Assembly: GCF_026210795.1 (NCBI RefSeq)
Contig: NC_089444.1
Span: forward strand, 1,416,501 to 1,480,500
Source of the DNA: Rhizophagus irregularis
Lineage: Eukaryota; Glomeromycota; Glomeromycetes; Glomerales; Glomeraceae
Direction: 5' to 3'
Length of the DNA: 64,000 nucleotides
A program made the translations under genes and the position numbers. Every line of letters starts with the position of its first letter. Position 1 is the stretch's first letter. The notes beneath the pieces were generated by a model. The model did no database searches, was not told the DNA's origin, and worked only from the letters and a program-made list of their open reading frames with translations. Shown in pieces: positions 32,981 through 44,898 of the stretch.

Positions 32981-35516
32981 TATTTACATATAATTTAAAC
33001 TAACTAATTTCTTTATTTAAAAAATTATTTTGTAATTTATTTAGTTATTAAGTCATAATTTATTTATTTAATTCTATTATTACTTATTGTTATAGCATTT
33101 ACATATAATTTAAACTAACTAATTTCTTTATTTAAAAACTTATTAAATAATATATAAGGCGTAAGTTATTTATTTAATTCTATTATTACTCATTATTATA
33201 ATATTTACATATTTCCTTATTTAAAAAATTATTAAATAATATAGATTGTAAGTTATCTATTATTACTTATTGTTATAATGTTACATATAATTTAAACTAA
33301 CTAATTTATTTATTTAAAAAAATTATTTAAATAATATAGGGGTAAGTCTTATCGTTTATTGTTATAATATTTACATATAATTTAAACTAACTAATTTCTT
33401 TATTTAAAAAATTATTAAATAATATAGAGAGTAAGTTATTTATTTAATTCTATTATTACTTATTGCTATAATATTTACATATAATTTGAACTAACTAATT
33501 TTTTTATTTAAAAAATTATTAAATAATATAGAGAGTAAAGTTATTTATTTAATTCTATTATTACTTATTGTTATAATATTTACATAAAATTTAAACTAAC
33601 TAATTTCTTTATTTAAAAAATTATTAAATAATATAGAGCGTAAGTTATTTATTTAATTCTATTATTACTTATTGTTATAATATTACTAATTTCTTTATTT
33701 AAAAAATTATTAAATAATATAGAGAGTAAGTTATTTATTTAATTCTATTATTACTTATTATTATTAATATACATAAAATTTAAACTAACTAATTTCTTTA
33801 TTTAAAAATTATTTTGTAATTTATTTAGTTGGTAAGTCATAGTTTATTTAATACTTATTGTTATAATATTTACATATAATTTAAACTAACTAATTTCTTT
33901 ATTTAAAAAATTATTTTGTAATTTATTTAGTTGGTAAGTCATAGTTTATTTAATACTTATTGTTATAATATTTACATATAATTTAAACTAACTAATTTAT
34001 TTATTTAAAAAATTATTAAATAATATAGAGAGTAAGTTATTTATTTAATTCTATTATTACTTATTGTTATAATATTTACATATAATTTAAACTATCTAAT
34101 TTCTTTATTTAAAATATTATTTTGTAATTTATTTAGTTGGTAAGTCATAGTTTATTTATTTAATTCTATTATTAATTATTGCTATAATGATTGCATATAA
34201 TTTAAACTAATTTCTTTATTTAAAAAAATTATTAAATAATATAGAGCGTAAGTTATTTATTTAATTCTATTATTACTTATTGTTATAATATTACTAATTT
34301 CTTTATTTAAAAAATTATTAAATAATATAGAGAGTAAGTTATTTATTTAATTCTATTATTACTTATTATTATAATATTTACATAAAATTTAAACTAACTA
34401 ATTTCTTTATTTAAAAAATTATTTTGTAATTTATTTAGTTGGTAAGTCATAGTTTATTTAATACTTATTGTTATAATATTTACATATAATTTAAACTAAC
34501 TAATTTCTTTATTTAAAAAATTATTTTGTAATTTATTTAGTTGGTAAGTCATAGTTTATTTAATACTTATTGTTATAATATTTACATATAATTTAAACTA
34601 ACTAATTTATTTATTTAAAAAATTATTAAATAATATAGAGAGTAAGTTATTTATTTAATTCTATTATTACTTATTGTTATAATATTTACATATAATTTAA
34701 ACTATCTAATTTCTTTATTTAAAATATTATTTTGTAATTTATTTAGTTGGTAAGTCATAGTTTATTTATTTAATTCTATTATTAATTATTGCTATAATGA
34801 TTGCATATAATTTAAACTAATTTCTTTATTTAAAAAATTATTAAATAATATAGAGCGTAAGTTATTTATTTAATTCTATTATTACTTATTGTTATAATAT
34901 TTACATATAATTTAAACTAACTAATTTCTTTATTTAAAAAATTATTAAATAATATAGGGCGTAAGTTATTTATTTAATTCTATTATTACTTATTGTTATA
35001 ATATTTACATATAATTTAAACTAACTAATTTCTTTATTTAAAAAATTATTAAATAATATAGAGAGTAAGTTATTTATTTAATTCTATTATTACTTATTGT
35101 TATAATATTACTAATTTCTTTATTTAAAAAATTATTAAATAATATAGAGAGTAGGTTATTTATTTAATTCTATTATTACTTATTGTTATAATATTTATGC
35201 ATAATTTAAACTAACTAATTTCTTTATTTAAAAAACTATCTATAATATAGCTTGTAAGATATTTATATTTCTATTTTTATATATTTTATATAAGAAATAT
35301 GTATATAATATCTATTTGTTAACTGAATTCTTTAATTTAAAAAATATCTATTGCTTTAGTTGGTAAGTTGTAAATTATAGGTTATTATATATTTATCTAA
35401 AAACTAAGATTTATATTACATCAAATTCTTTATTTAAATTTTAGAGTAAGTAATAATTTATTTTAGTGTAATTATAATACAAGCTATAATATAATTTTAA
35501 CTGTTTAAATTTATAG

Positions 35517-36970
35517 ATTTGGAGAAAGTGAAAATGCAATTATAAATGATTTTATTCTTAAAAATGGATTAAAATGGATTCCTTATAACAAATTTAAAAA
35601 TGTTGAATATTTTAATGAAGGAGGATTTGGTACTATATATAAAGCTACTTGGTTAAAGAATAATAGAGATAAAAAAGTAATTCTTAAATGTCATAAGGAT
35701 TTAAATGAAAACTTAAATGAATTTTTAAAAGAAGTATGATAGTATATTATTTTTTATTTTAATTTAAGATTTATTTATATTAATAAGTTATTATTTTTTA
35801 TAGTGGAAATATCATGCAAGTGTATTAAGTTCAAATTATATTATATATTTTTATGGATTTACAGAAGATCCAAATACTTCAAAATATATGGTAGTAATGG
35901 ATTATGCAAATAAAGGTAATTTAAGAGAAAATTTAACAAGTATAGTTGAAAATAATTGGAATCAAAAATTATATATGTTATACGAAATTATTTCTGGACT
36001 TAATATGATACATGAAGAAAATCTTATTCATTGTGATTTTCATGATGGTAATATTTTAAATCATAATGATGAAAATAAGGATAAATTTTATATTAGTGAT
36101 TTAGGATTATGTCAACCCGTAAAATCGCTTTTGAAAAAGTATGATATTTATGGTGTTCTACCATTTATGGCTCCTGAAGTTTTAAGAGGCAAATCTTATA
36201 CTCCAGCTAGTGATATATATAGTTTTTCTATAATTATGTGGGAACTTACATCTGGGGTACCACCATTTAATAATAGAGCACATGATATTCAACTTAGTTT
36301 AAGTATTTGTAAAGGTGAACGTCCTGAAATTATTGAAAACACTCCACAATGTTATGTAGATTTAATGAAAAAATGTTGGAATGAAGATTCATCAGAAAGA
36401 CCATCTTCTAAAGAAGTATTGAGTATTATTGAAAAATGGATATTCCGTCCTTCTGATGATAAAATTAATGAAGAATTAAAAAGCAACATTATGGAATTTA
36501 TAAATGCACCAATTGGGCATAACAATCTTGTTACTAAATCTCATCCTAAAGCATATTATACAGGTCGCTTACTTGATTTTACTAGTAAAAAATTGAATGA
36601 AATTCTTGAAAGTAAAAATTTGAATTATTGTGCGATTAAAGATTTGAGGTCATTAGGTATATACTATAATATATAAAAAATTAATCTTGCAAATTATTTA
36701 TATGAAAATTAATTTATTTATTTAATTATTGAAACAGATGAGAATACTAGTAAAAAGTCGAATGAAATTCTTGAAAATGAAAATTCACAAGCTAGTGTAG
36801 AAGCAAATGAAATTCTAGTAAGTGAAGATTTGAATGATTATACAATTAAGGATTTAGGATCATTAGGTATGTACTGTGATATATAAAAGAATTAATCTTG
36901 CAAATTATTTATGTGAAATTAATTTTATTTAATATTTAATTATTTAGATATTAAAACAGATGATAATTAA
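35517..36970 (+). CDS. TKL-type protein kinase (3' exons of the micro-exon gene)
   Basis: Exons 35517-35733, 35804-36656, 36738-36866 and 36960-36970, all GT-AG. The first needs two carried bases from upstream. Read from TTT at 35518 it gives FGESENAIINDFILK, then WIPYNKF, a Gly loop NEGGFGTIYKA and KVILKC (beta-3 Lys). The intron after FLKE matches the position in the minus-strand kinases. The C-lobe has HCDFHDGN (HRD Arg replaced by Cys, Asp and Asn kept), SDLGLC and MAPEVL, so catalysis is plausible. The tail has HPKAYYTGRLLDF, then a repeated acidic segment NEIL...IKDL-SLG encoded once in exon 2 and again in exon 3. If the 36657 intron is retained, the protein ends GIYYNI at 36676. Substrate unknown. 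Confidence 0.9.
36657..36959 (+). repeat. Tandem duplication of C-terminal exon plus intron
   Basis: The intron starting at 36657 (GTATATACTATAATATATAA) and the one at 36867 (GTATGTACTGTGATATATAA) are alike over most of their length, including TTAATCTTGCAAATTATTTA. The preceding exon ends, DLRSLG and DLGSLG, are paralogous. This is a local exon-intron duplication in phase 1. Confidence 0.8.
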
Positions 36971-38489
36971 CCAATCATTGTTTGTTTTTAAAAAAATTTA
37001 TAGTTTTTTTTAAGTGATATTTGATATTACAAATTCAAAAGAAATTATTTTTTATTTTATTCTTTTTAAATTTATTTAAACACCTAAGGCTAGAGTAGTA
37101 AAATATTTTACAAGTTTCTTAGTTTGTAATTTAAATAATTCTTTTATTTTTAGCTTATATATTTATATTCACTTTTTTTTTATTATACTTAAATTATTTA
37201 AACACTAAGATTAGAGTAGTAAATATTTTACAAGTTTCTTAGTTTGTAATTTAAATAAATCTTCTTTTTATAACTTTTCCAATTATGAGATATAAATTAT
37301 CAACCAATAATAATGTAAAGTTTTTATACTTATTTCTTATTTCAATAGCTGATTGTATTTAATCTATATTTATTGACTTTTATTTTTCATATTATTTAAA
37401 TATTTTGATAAGAAACTACACCAAAGATATCTGCTGGATTATATAATGCATCAGTTATTTTTGTTTCTTGATAAACTAAAGTCTTCTAACTTTATTCTAT
37501 TTTGATGTACAAGTACAAATGTACATTCTAAAATGAATATACAGTATATATTAATTTATTGCTTAATGTAATCAAATTTAAAAAAATTCAAGTGTACAAT
37601 AAATTATTATGTTACAAATCACAGTAAACAATTCACTTGTTGTATCCAAATAATTACATAGATTGACTTTAGGTTTTGAGTAATTTCAAAGCAATGTGGT
37701 ATGTGATTATCTTCAAAAGTGTATATGTAATATGCTTGAACCTATAATATCAATGAGCAAACACATAAAATTGTTAATCAAAACAAGTGACTGATTTACC
37801 TTTCAGTCCATTTAAGTTCCAAGAATTTGGTGCCGCTGGTGTCCCTAAAAAAGAAGAAATGTTAAAGCTTAGAACATTTCTTATTTACATTTCTTAGTCT
37901 ATACTCTTCCCTTTTCTAATTTACTTAATGTTAATTATGAAGTTCATTCATCAAAGTTGTCAGGTATTTCCACAATAAGAAAAACATTTTTTCGGGCTAA
38001 CTTAAAGGGGCGTTGTAAAAAAGTATTTAAAAAAAGGCCGAAATAAAATGATTTTAAAAAGTTGATGATTTTAAATAAAAGGCCAAAGTAGAATACTTAA
38101 AATAGGATGAAATAAAATTAGTTATTTAAAATTGCTTTATTTGCGAAAAATTTTATCAATTAATGCTAGATATATATATATATATTGTATAAAAGAGTTT
38201 TACTATGCCAAAATAATTTAAAAAAAAATACTTAATTAAAAAAAAATATCGAATTTTTGATGTATCATACTACATAATAAATTTATAGTTGAAAATGCTT
38301 AAATTTAGAGGTGTTAAATTTTAGTTTATACGAACATTGCGGAAAAAGTGATAGGGATGCTTGAATTTGGTAGGTGCTTAAATTCGAGATTTTACGGTAT
38401 TTTTTTCACAAAAAAATTTTTTACTATTGTCTTCACATATGTTAGTCTGCACCAATAAAATTTCGCAAAAAATACTATATAAACCGAAA
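36971..38489. other. Intergenic DNA with a two-copy direct repeat
   Basis: Segments of about 65 bp at 37075-37140 and 37195-37260 are nearly identical (TAGAGTAGTAAA...TTTTACAAGTTTCTTAGTTTG, then TAATTTAAATAA). No gene is seen in the remainder. Confidence 0.55.
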
Positions 38490-39968
38490 ATGTCTGTCAC
38501 ATTACTCTGTCTCGTCAAAAGAAACACATTCGCTAATGCTTTCCCTGTCTGCATAGATAAAAAGAGTCTTGTTGGTAAGTTAAAAAAAGCTATCAAGGCA
38601 GAAAACCTGCCGTCCTGCCAACTATGAAAGGTGGAAATTCCTGGCGATCCTATCAATCCTTTGAATAATCACTCACTCGAGGAGAATGAAGAGCTATCGG
38701 CAATAAATGATACTGGCTGGATGGAGACTACTGATCTGAGAAACTGCCTAAGAAGAATATTCATGTAAAAGTCAAACCACCCGTGTCTGCTGCTTCGAAT
38801 GAGGTATTGGAATTAAGGGAGTAACACGCCTTGTTACAGGCATTACTCAACAAGTCTGTCTATGGTATGTACCTGAGGTATATGAAATTTCCGAGACAGC
38901 CCATCCTGAAAACAATTTACTAACCGGTTGTTGCTTTACAACATTCAACATTATGCTTCAAGTGGACCGTAATCATTTATGACACAACCCTTGAAGCAAG
39001 GCCTCAAGGAGTATATTCATGAAATGGATAAACCACCAGCACTTGAAAATGATGGAACTTCATAAGCAGTGGGGAGAGATATTCACCTCAGAACGATCAA
39101 GACCTTTGCAAAATGCTCCGGCTATTCATAACAATAACAGCTTCAAGTTTACTGTACTCATTGAGACCCTTTAAGCCCTTCAACGAATGGATCTTTCTGA
39201 AAATGTGCGAGCTCTATGGGCTTAGCGATAATCCAAACCCTAGCATTGACGTGTATTCCGTTTTTTCATGCGGATGTGCGAACACCAAAAATAAGAAGCA
39301 TTACATAAACTTAGACTCGAGTTGCAACAACTCCTATCTACATACCCTATGAGGCCACCAAAAGCATCTATTCGTATACCTATCTCGTCTCCGCTACTTA
39401 CCTATTTAAAAATCAAGTAAAGATCATACCAGAGAAGCTGATCAAGAGAAAAAATGAGCGCAGGAATCTTGACCATGGTATTAAATCACTTATGACTGGG
39501 AGAATCATTGGTTTAATTGAGGTCAAAAAAGATGATTTTAAGCAGGTTTTGCACAAGCCACTACACAATTGGAATCATCATTAGGCTGTAAACGCAAAGC
39601 AAACGAATATGGGTTTGAGGATCGTAACAGATGTGGAGAAATGGTATTTCGTGGAATGTATACAAGACAGTGAAAGGAAACTGTCATTTAAGCTGTTGAA
39701 GTCTTTATTTGTTGCGTACGAAAATACAGGTATGAAAGACATGGCGGAGAAGGTCCTTGACCAAATTATCTGGCTGTTGGAGGAGTCACAAAAAGTGGAT
39801 TTAGGTGTTATCGCAAATAAAGAGAGAAATAAAAAGGGTAAAGTCATTGAGTGGACTGTAGACACCAGAAATAATATACATAGTATCCCTCAAAATTGTG
39901 GAAAAGTAAGACAGTGTTGGCATGAAAGTTTTAGCGATCAATGTTTACCCAAATCATGTATCACGTGA
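38490..39968 (+). pseudogene. Crinkler (CRN) effector-like pseudogene
   Basis: The N-terminal ubiquitin-like part starts at ATG 38490 (SVTLLCLVK, then AFPVCIDKKSLVGKLKKAIK) and breaks at a stop at 38625-38627. The expected continuation KVEIPGDPINPL is found in another frame just downstream. The C-terminal part is recognisable as FKPFNEWIFLKMCELYGLS (about 39160-39220), PNPSIDVY, DHGIKSLMTGRIIGLIEVKK (about 39470-39530, the E-x-K of a nuclease-like core), RIVTDVEKWYFVECI and VLDQIIWLLEESQK. Stops and frameshifts separate these, so the copy is dead. Intact CRN proteins are secreted or host-acting effectors in several eukaryotes. The family call rests on motif order. Confidence 0.75.
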
Positions 39969-40079
39969 CCTATGTATTTATTTTATTTAGCACTTCGCTC
40001 ACCTGTATAATGGGTTGCGTCCCAAATTCGTATTTATCTTTTAACGTTAACTGTATTACTAAAAGATTTTTCTTGCGTA

Positions 40080-40200
40080 TACACATAAAATACGCATGCA
40101 CGTTTAAAAATTCAAAGCTAAGCTTTTATTATATTTTCTCATAAAGTATTACATGTAAAATGAAAAATGAAACGGGTAGTGGTTGTTTTAAGGCCTGTGA
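40080..40200. repeat. Dispersed Crinkler-flank repeat
   Basis: ATTCAAAGCTAAGCTTTTAT and TCATAAAGTATTACATG match the flank repeats at 12.53 kb and 16.35 kb. As there, it lies beside a Crinkler or helix-turn-helix relic (here about 110 bp after the Crinkler). Confidence 0.5.
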
Positions 40201-41510
40201 TCATTGATAAATACAAGTACTAAATTTTAATAAATTAAACTTTGTGAGGACAAATCACATTACATTTTTTTTATATAAATAATTGGCAATACTCAAGAAT
40301 TAATAACCAAAATTATAATTTCAACAAAAAATATTTTGTTCTCATATTAATATCATAATATAAAACATGAGTAACTAAAATTATATATATATGAATATTT
40401 TTTGTACCCTTTATTATTGTCTATTTATCATTAGTCATTCATAAGGTTTATTAAATAGAATTAGATGTATTTTTTTGTTACTTTAACTTAATATTCCTTC
40501 TATTTTTACATGAATAAAAGTTTTTTAAGTTAATATCTGAAATATTCGATGGAATACTTTATAAGAAATTATTTTTTTGATTTTTAATTTTTATGTAATG
40601 GAAATTATAGTATTAAATTATCGCACCTAGATAAGGGCAATTTAAGAAAAATATTTAATAAAGGATAATATAAAGTAGCTCATTTTACTGTAGTGCTGCT
40701 TTTAGTTATAATTATAACACTATAATATTCTGATTTATTATATTAAATTTTATAGTGGAATGCGCAATAAAAAAGAAACAATAATCTTACTTTTTGTTTA
40801 TTTATCTAAAATAGCTTAGATTACTATTAAATCTACCTGCTATGAAAATATTAACATTTGCAATAAAATTTCTTGATTGAATAAAAATAAATTTATTGTT
40901 CGTTTAACATTGGAATAGGATAAGTTAATAAAATCATTATACATTATCGCAAATTTTCAGATTTTTGTGTACGATTACTGGGTTAGTTATAAGAACATTA
41001 TTGTCCACTAATTGTAGTCACGAGAGAACCCCAGTTAATATTTGAATAATATTATTGAATAACTTTGAGTCTACTGTTTGAATTGTTAGTCTACGCCATT
41101 CTTTTAATTTGACAATTTTATTATTAAATATATTTAGTTTAAATAATTTCATGAGGATTAAATGTATTTAAATCAATATAACAATAAAATTTTTATTTTA
41201 TATTTAGATGAATTAGTTCTTATATAATATTAACAGGTTTTTTATTTTAAGTAAAAAAAAATATACTTAATCTAATACAAAGAGTATATATTTATTCGAT
41301 AAAAAAATATTTATTTTGATTACATCAATCGAAAAAAATAGAAATCATGCTTACCATAGTTGATAAAATAAACGACAACACAAGACGTAACAATTAATCA
41401 CCTGGCCCACATTACAGCATAACTCCTGCCATTATATTTATACATCACGCCATGTGTTGACGGTAATTATGCATAAAAATAAATAAAAAATTACACAAAA
41501 AAAATACAGT
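40200..41510. other. AT-rich intergenic DNA
   Basis: No gene, RNA or defined mobile element is recognised over about 1.3 kb. Confidence 0.5.
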
Positions 41511-41790
41511 ATTAGCATAGGTTATTATAAAGAGAAAAAAAAGGATGAAAAATATTAAAATTCAGGTTTAAAAAAAATTGGAAAGAAAAATTATTGAAAT
41601 CTCGGTTTTAAAAAACTGAAAAAAAATATTAAAAAAGTTCTGGCCTAAAAAAAAAGACCAAAAAAATATTATTATTATTAGAAAAAATCTGGTCAAAAAA
41701 AAAACACTGAAAAAAATATTATTATTAAAAAAAAATCCAATCTTTAAAAAAAGAAAAAAAGATCTGGACTTTAAAAATAGTATTTTATTA
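41510..41790. repeat. A-rich low-complexity tract
   Basis: AAAAAA/ATTATTATT and TCTGG-type motifs drift in tandem (for example AAAAAGACC, AAAAAATCTGGTC). It belongs to the same class as the tracts at 1.9 and 25.5 kb. Confidence 0.55.
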
Positions 41791-42439
41791 GTCTGGAGCG
41801 TAGCGAAGGACTTTATATGTTCTAGCCGTGGTGGTACAAAATATCCCGTTGTCCGTCCGCTTGTTCTTTGAGTCGACGTTTAATTGGTTCTTATATTACA
41901 TGAAATTATCTCGATCGGTTAATTGAGCATATGGTTATCTACCTATATACTGATAAGCTCCGAACTACGTAATGGTTTACCGTTTCCCTAGTATTTATAT
42001 ACAAAAAAATGGTGCACATTTATCTGATCATTATATTTAGAGTTTTCATATTTGTGTTTTACCAATAATTATAATAGGATATTCTTATCTTTGATAATCT
42101 TAATTGAAAAGATTTAACCGAATGACTAAAGCTGAAGTAAATTTCAATTATTTTCAAAATTTAATAGAGTATCCAGATCCTTTGTCAATAGTATTCCGGC
42201 TGGAGTGTTTCCAACTTTCATATGGAGCTTTTACAATTCAGGATGAATTACACACCGTGCAATTCAAAATTATTTATACAGGTTAATCTAAACGTTGCAG
42301 GAATTTCTTTAGTTATACAGATACTTGTACGATTAAATTTGGCACGTGATTGTAGATTACTATCTTGTGCAATGGAAAGTTTTAGAATATTTAATAATAG
42401 CCTTGTGTACATAAACGTGACAACTTTATATGTGAACGT

Positions 42440-43683
42440 GGAAAATATGTCAACTAGTCAAAATACCCAATCAACTCAAGATACTGCTGCCACCTCTTTT
42501 ACCACCACTTCTGATACTGTATCTTCAAGCCTGGCGAACTGAAAAAATATCGCAAGTACTGGTGGAAAGCCGGTCAGATACACTCGAAAGCCAGGCAACT
42601 GAACGTAAGTCATTTTATTGTTTCAACAACTTGATACCTTTATAAGCTAATAGTTGACTGTTGTTTATTGTCAAGTTTACCATATAAGCTTGCCACTAAG
42701 ATACCTTATGATACTTATGTCTAACGTACGGATAAATATAATATCCACAGGTGGTGGGATAATGGGACGATTGGATGGTATCATTGAATTACCCATGGCA
42801 TTTCACGAGAATTGTGTTGGTCCCATAGTGCAGAAAATTGCTTCAGCAACTATTGGTGCAAGGAGTAATAACGCCGCCATTCTTTATTTTGGATATACAT
42901 GTGAGTGTTGATAGTTTCCTTTGATACTATTAACGTTAGCTAAATCTATCCTTAATTATCCTTGGCAAAAGCAACAAGAACTCCTAGAACAGGCAAAGAA
43001 GCGGACACATCATGGCGACCAGTAGCGAAACCTCCAGTCAATGCAGGCGGATCTGACCCCACCGGTGTATGAGTCTTATTGACTTTATTCGTTTCCTGAT
43101 TTGATTTTAAGATTTTACAGTATTGATATGAAATTATATTTTTAGACCCACCTTGGCCAAATCTAGTGGTAGAGGTTGCGTACACACAATCTGAATCGGA
43201 TGTCATAAAAAAAATGGAACGATACTGGGCCGAGCTCATGATGGCATTGCAATTAAAGTGGTGCAACCTGTAAGAAATGACAAGATTCGATTTCTGCTCA
43301 ACTTCTCTGATTGTTATTATATTCTTATTAGGCTTGGCATTATTGCATAAATAATCAAACAGCTATTGGTACATTTAATCCTATATTATATTTTTAAGTG
43401 CTTGTAGTGAAAGTTAAATCAGTAGAAAATTAATTTGACATATCTTTTATTTAGTACAAATTTGGACCTATTGACTGTAATGGAGTTGCGACGTGCAACC
43501 TGGCAATGCGTTATTAGCATTCAATTGGCATGCCTTTATCATGGGCTACCAGCTAATGTTTTGAATCCGCCACCGCCAACACCTCCTCAACTTCCTCCAC
43601 CTAACCCCATTGCCACTATACCTAATCCTATTTCTATTGATTTATTTCACGTTCAGTTTGCTATTTTAAATTGCATGGTTTAG
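42440..43683 (+). pseudogene. Uma2-like PD-(D/E)xK nuclease-fold gene, probably broken
   Basis: Exon-like blocks follow the Uma2 (DUF820) layout: GRLDGIIELPMAFHENCVGP ending at 42900; SWRPVAKPPVNAGGSDPTG in 42972-43064; DPPWPNLVVEVAYTQSES from 43146 (core acidic residues and the VEV strand); RAHDGIAIKVVQPVRN; AWHYCINNQTAIGTFNPILY from about 43333; and CVISIQLACLYHGLP...NPISIDLFHVQFAIL to 43683. GT-AG junctions with matching phase join the first three. Frame changes after ERYW (about 43230) and near 43500 break it, as do stops in the Ser/Thr-rich N-terminus (42450-42600). It is either a pseudogene or contains sequence errors. Enzymatic activity is unproven for fungal copies. Confidence 0.6.
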
Positions 43684-43689
43684 ATTCCA

Positions 43690-44880
43690 ATACTCTGGGC
43701 AAGCAAGTTCACTTAGGATCTGTTGAATGTATACTTGTTTAAAAAGTTTATTTGCTGTTTTTTGCTTACATTACTTATTGCATTATTATATAAGCCAAAG
43801 AATATCTACTTAACTCAAAAGGAAAGAACTTTTTAACTGTTAAGATTAGTAAGTAACAGGCGATCTTGCGTAAAAGTCAGATACTGTAAATAAGTCTTAG
43901 TATAGACCGTCTATCAACTTTTATACATCACGAATAAAGTTTCATTTATTTTGCTTTGCATTTGTAAGAATGGGACATGTTCTTAAATTTGTAATTATTT
44001 TTTTATCCGCTTCAATAAAAAGTTTTATTGTCTTGGAACTTCTAAAATATAAATTTATATTTATAATCATATACAACACACATTTGCTAAGCAGATAATG
44101 AAGTCGGGCATTTTATGATTAATCAGGCGCAGTATCACAAGTATCACATGACCACTTTGACGTGTGACACTGTAAAATAAAATATTAATTTTCTTAATTT
44201 CCTCCCCACTAAATTGGGGAGATATTAATTAAAATAATAAATTAATAAAATAAAATTCATCTAATAAAAATTATAAATTCATGAAATGCTTATAATGAAA
44301 TTTTGCTAAGTATCAATTATACGTATTTTAATTATACAAGTATTATATCTCTATATTATTTCATATAAATTATACTAGATTTAATTTGTAAGAATACGAA
44401 ACTCCAGATTTATTTAATTTTTTTTTTTTTTTTTTTTAAACTGTAATGCATCTTTATTAGGATATATTATACAAAGAAATCCATAATAGAAAAGACACTT
44501 AGAGCCATCCGTGCAAATCACGAGACAACCCTATAACAGAGTATTATTTTACATTACCTGTGAAAATATATATAAATAAATACTTATCCCTTTCCCAAAA
44601 ACTAATCTAAACCTAACGTGAGACCTAACTAAATTTTGTCCAAACTTATCTAATTTTCGTAGGGAAAAATAATGAAAATTTGTAATAAAAACTGAAGCCT
44701 ATGCTATAAAATAGATGAGTCCCAATGGTCCCACGCCCAGTACAAAATTTATTCCAAACTTTTCTCACAAACCCTTCAAAAAAAAAAATTAGTATACTAA
44801 ACTAAAAACTAAACAAGAAAGAAATTACTATTGTTAAATTTGCCATAACATGAAATCACGTGACTTCGATTAATTTTTTT
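43690..44880. other. Intergenic DNA
   Basis: AT-rich with a T-homopolymer near 44420. No gene is recognised. Confidence 0.4.
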
Positions 44881-44898
44881 CTTCTTGTTCTTTTTTCG

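Larger units (their letters stand above)
27017..35445 (+). repeat. Tandem array of about 77 splice-site-bearing units (putative 3-nt micro-exons)
   Basis: Typical unit of 104 bp (86-bp and longer variants): GTAAGT, then TATTTATTTAATTCTATTAT, TTATAATATTTACATATAA, then CTAACTAATTTCTTTATTT and a TAATATAG or TTATTTAG end. Between the AG and the next GT lie exactly 3 nt in 74 units: AGA 18, TTG 16, AGC 14, GGG 5, TTA 4, AGT 4, ATT 3, CTT 2, GGC 2, and one each of ATG, GGT, CGG, AAA, GGA, TTC. Examples are 27017-27019 CTT, 27219-27221 ATG, 28140-28142 CGG, 30382-30384 GGC and 35360-35362 TTG. Donor variants include GTATGT, GTAAAT, GTAGGT and GTAAAG. One unit (33045) has TT for GT, and two (33159, 33340) have 2-nt spacers. 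The array ends 70 bp before a kinase exon. Unit structure is seen; exon status is inferred. Confidence 0.9.

Noticed and set aside
27017-35445. Array as a CRISPR-like locus
   Set aside because: Repeats are nearly the whole unit. The variable part is 3 nt, not a 25-40-nt spacer, and the context is eukaryotic with introns.
27017-35445. Array as a plain centromeric or satellite repeat
   Set aside because: Not excluded, but the fixed 3-nt spacing with variable content between splice consensus sequences, the phase agreement with flanking exons and the position next to a kinase fit splicing better.
37075-37260. TAG|TTT|GTAAT in the two-copy repeat as further micro-exons
   Set aside because: Only two copies, a weak donor, downstream of the kinase stop and no frame to join.
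38378-38656. Antisense open frame over the Crinkler N-terminus
   Set aside because: Shadow of the Crinkler-coding strand, without its own features.
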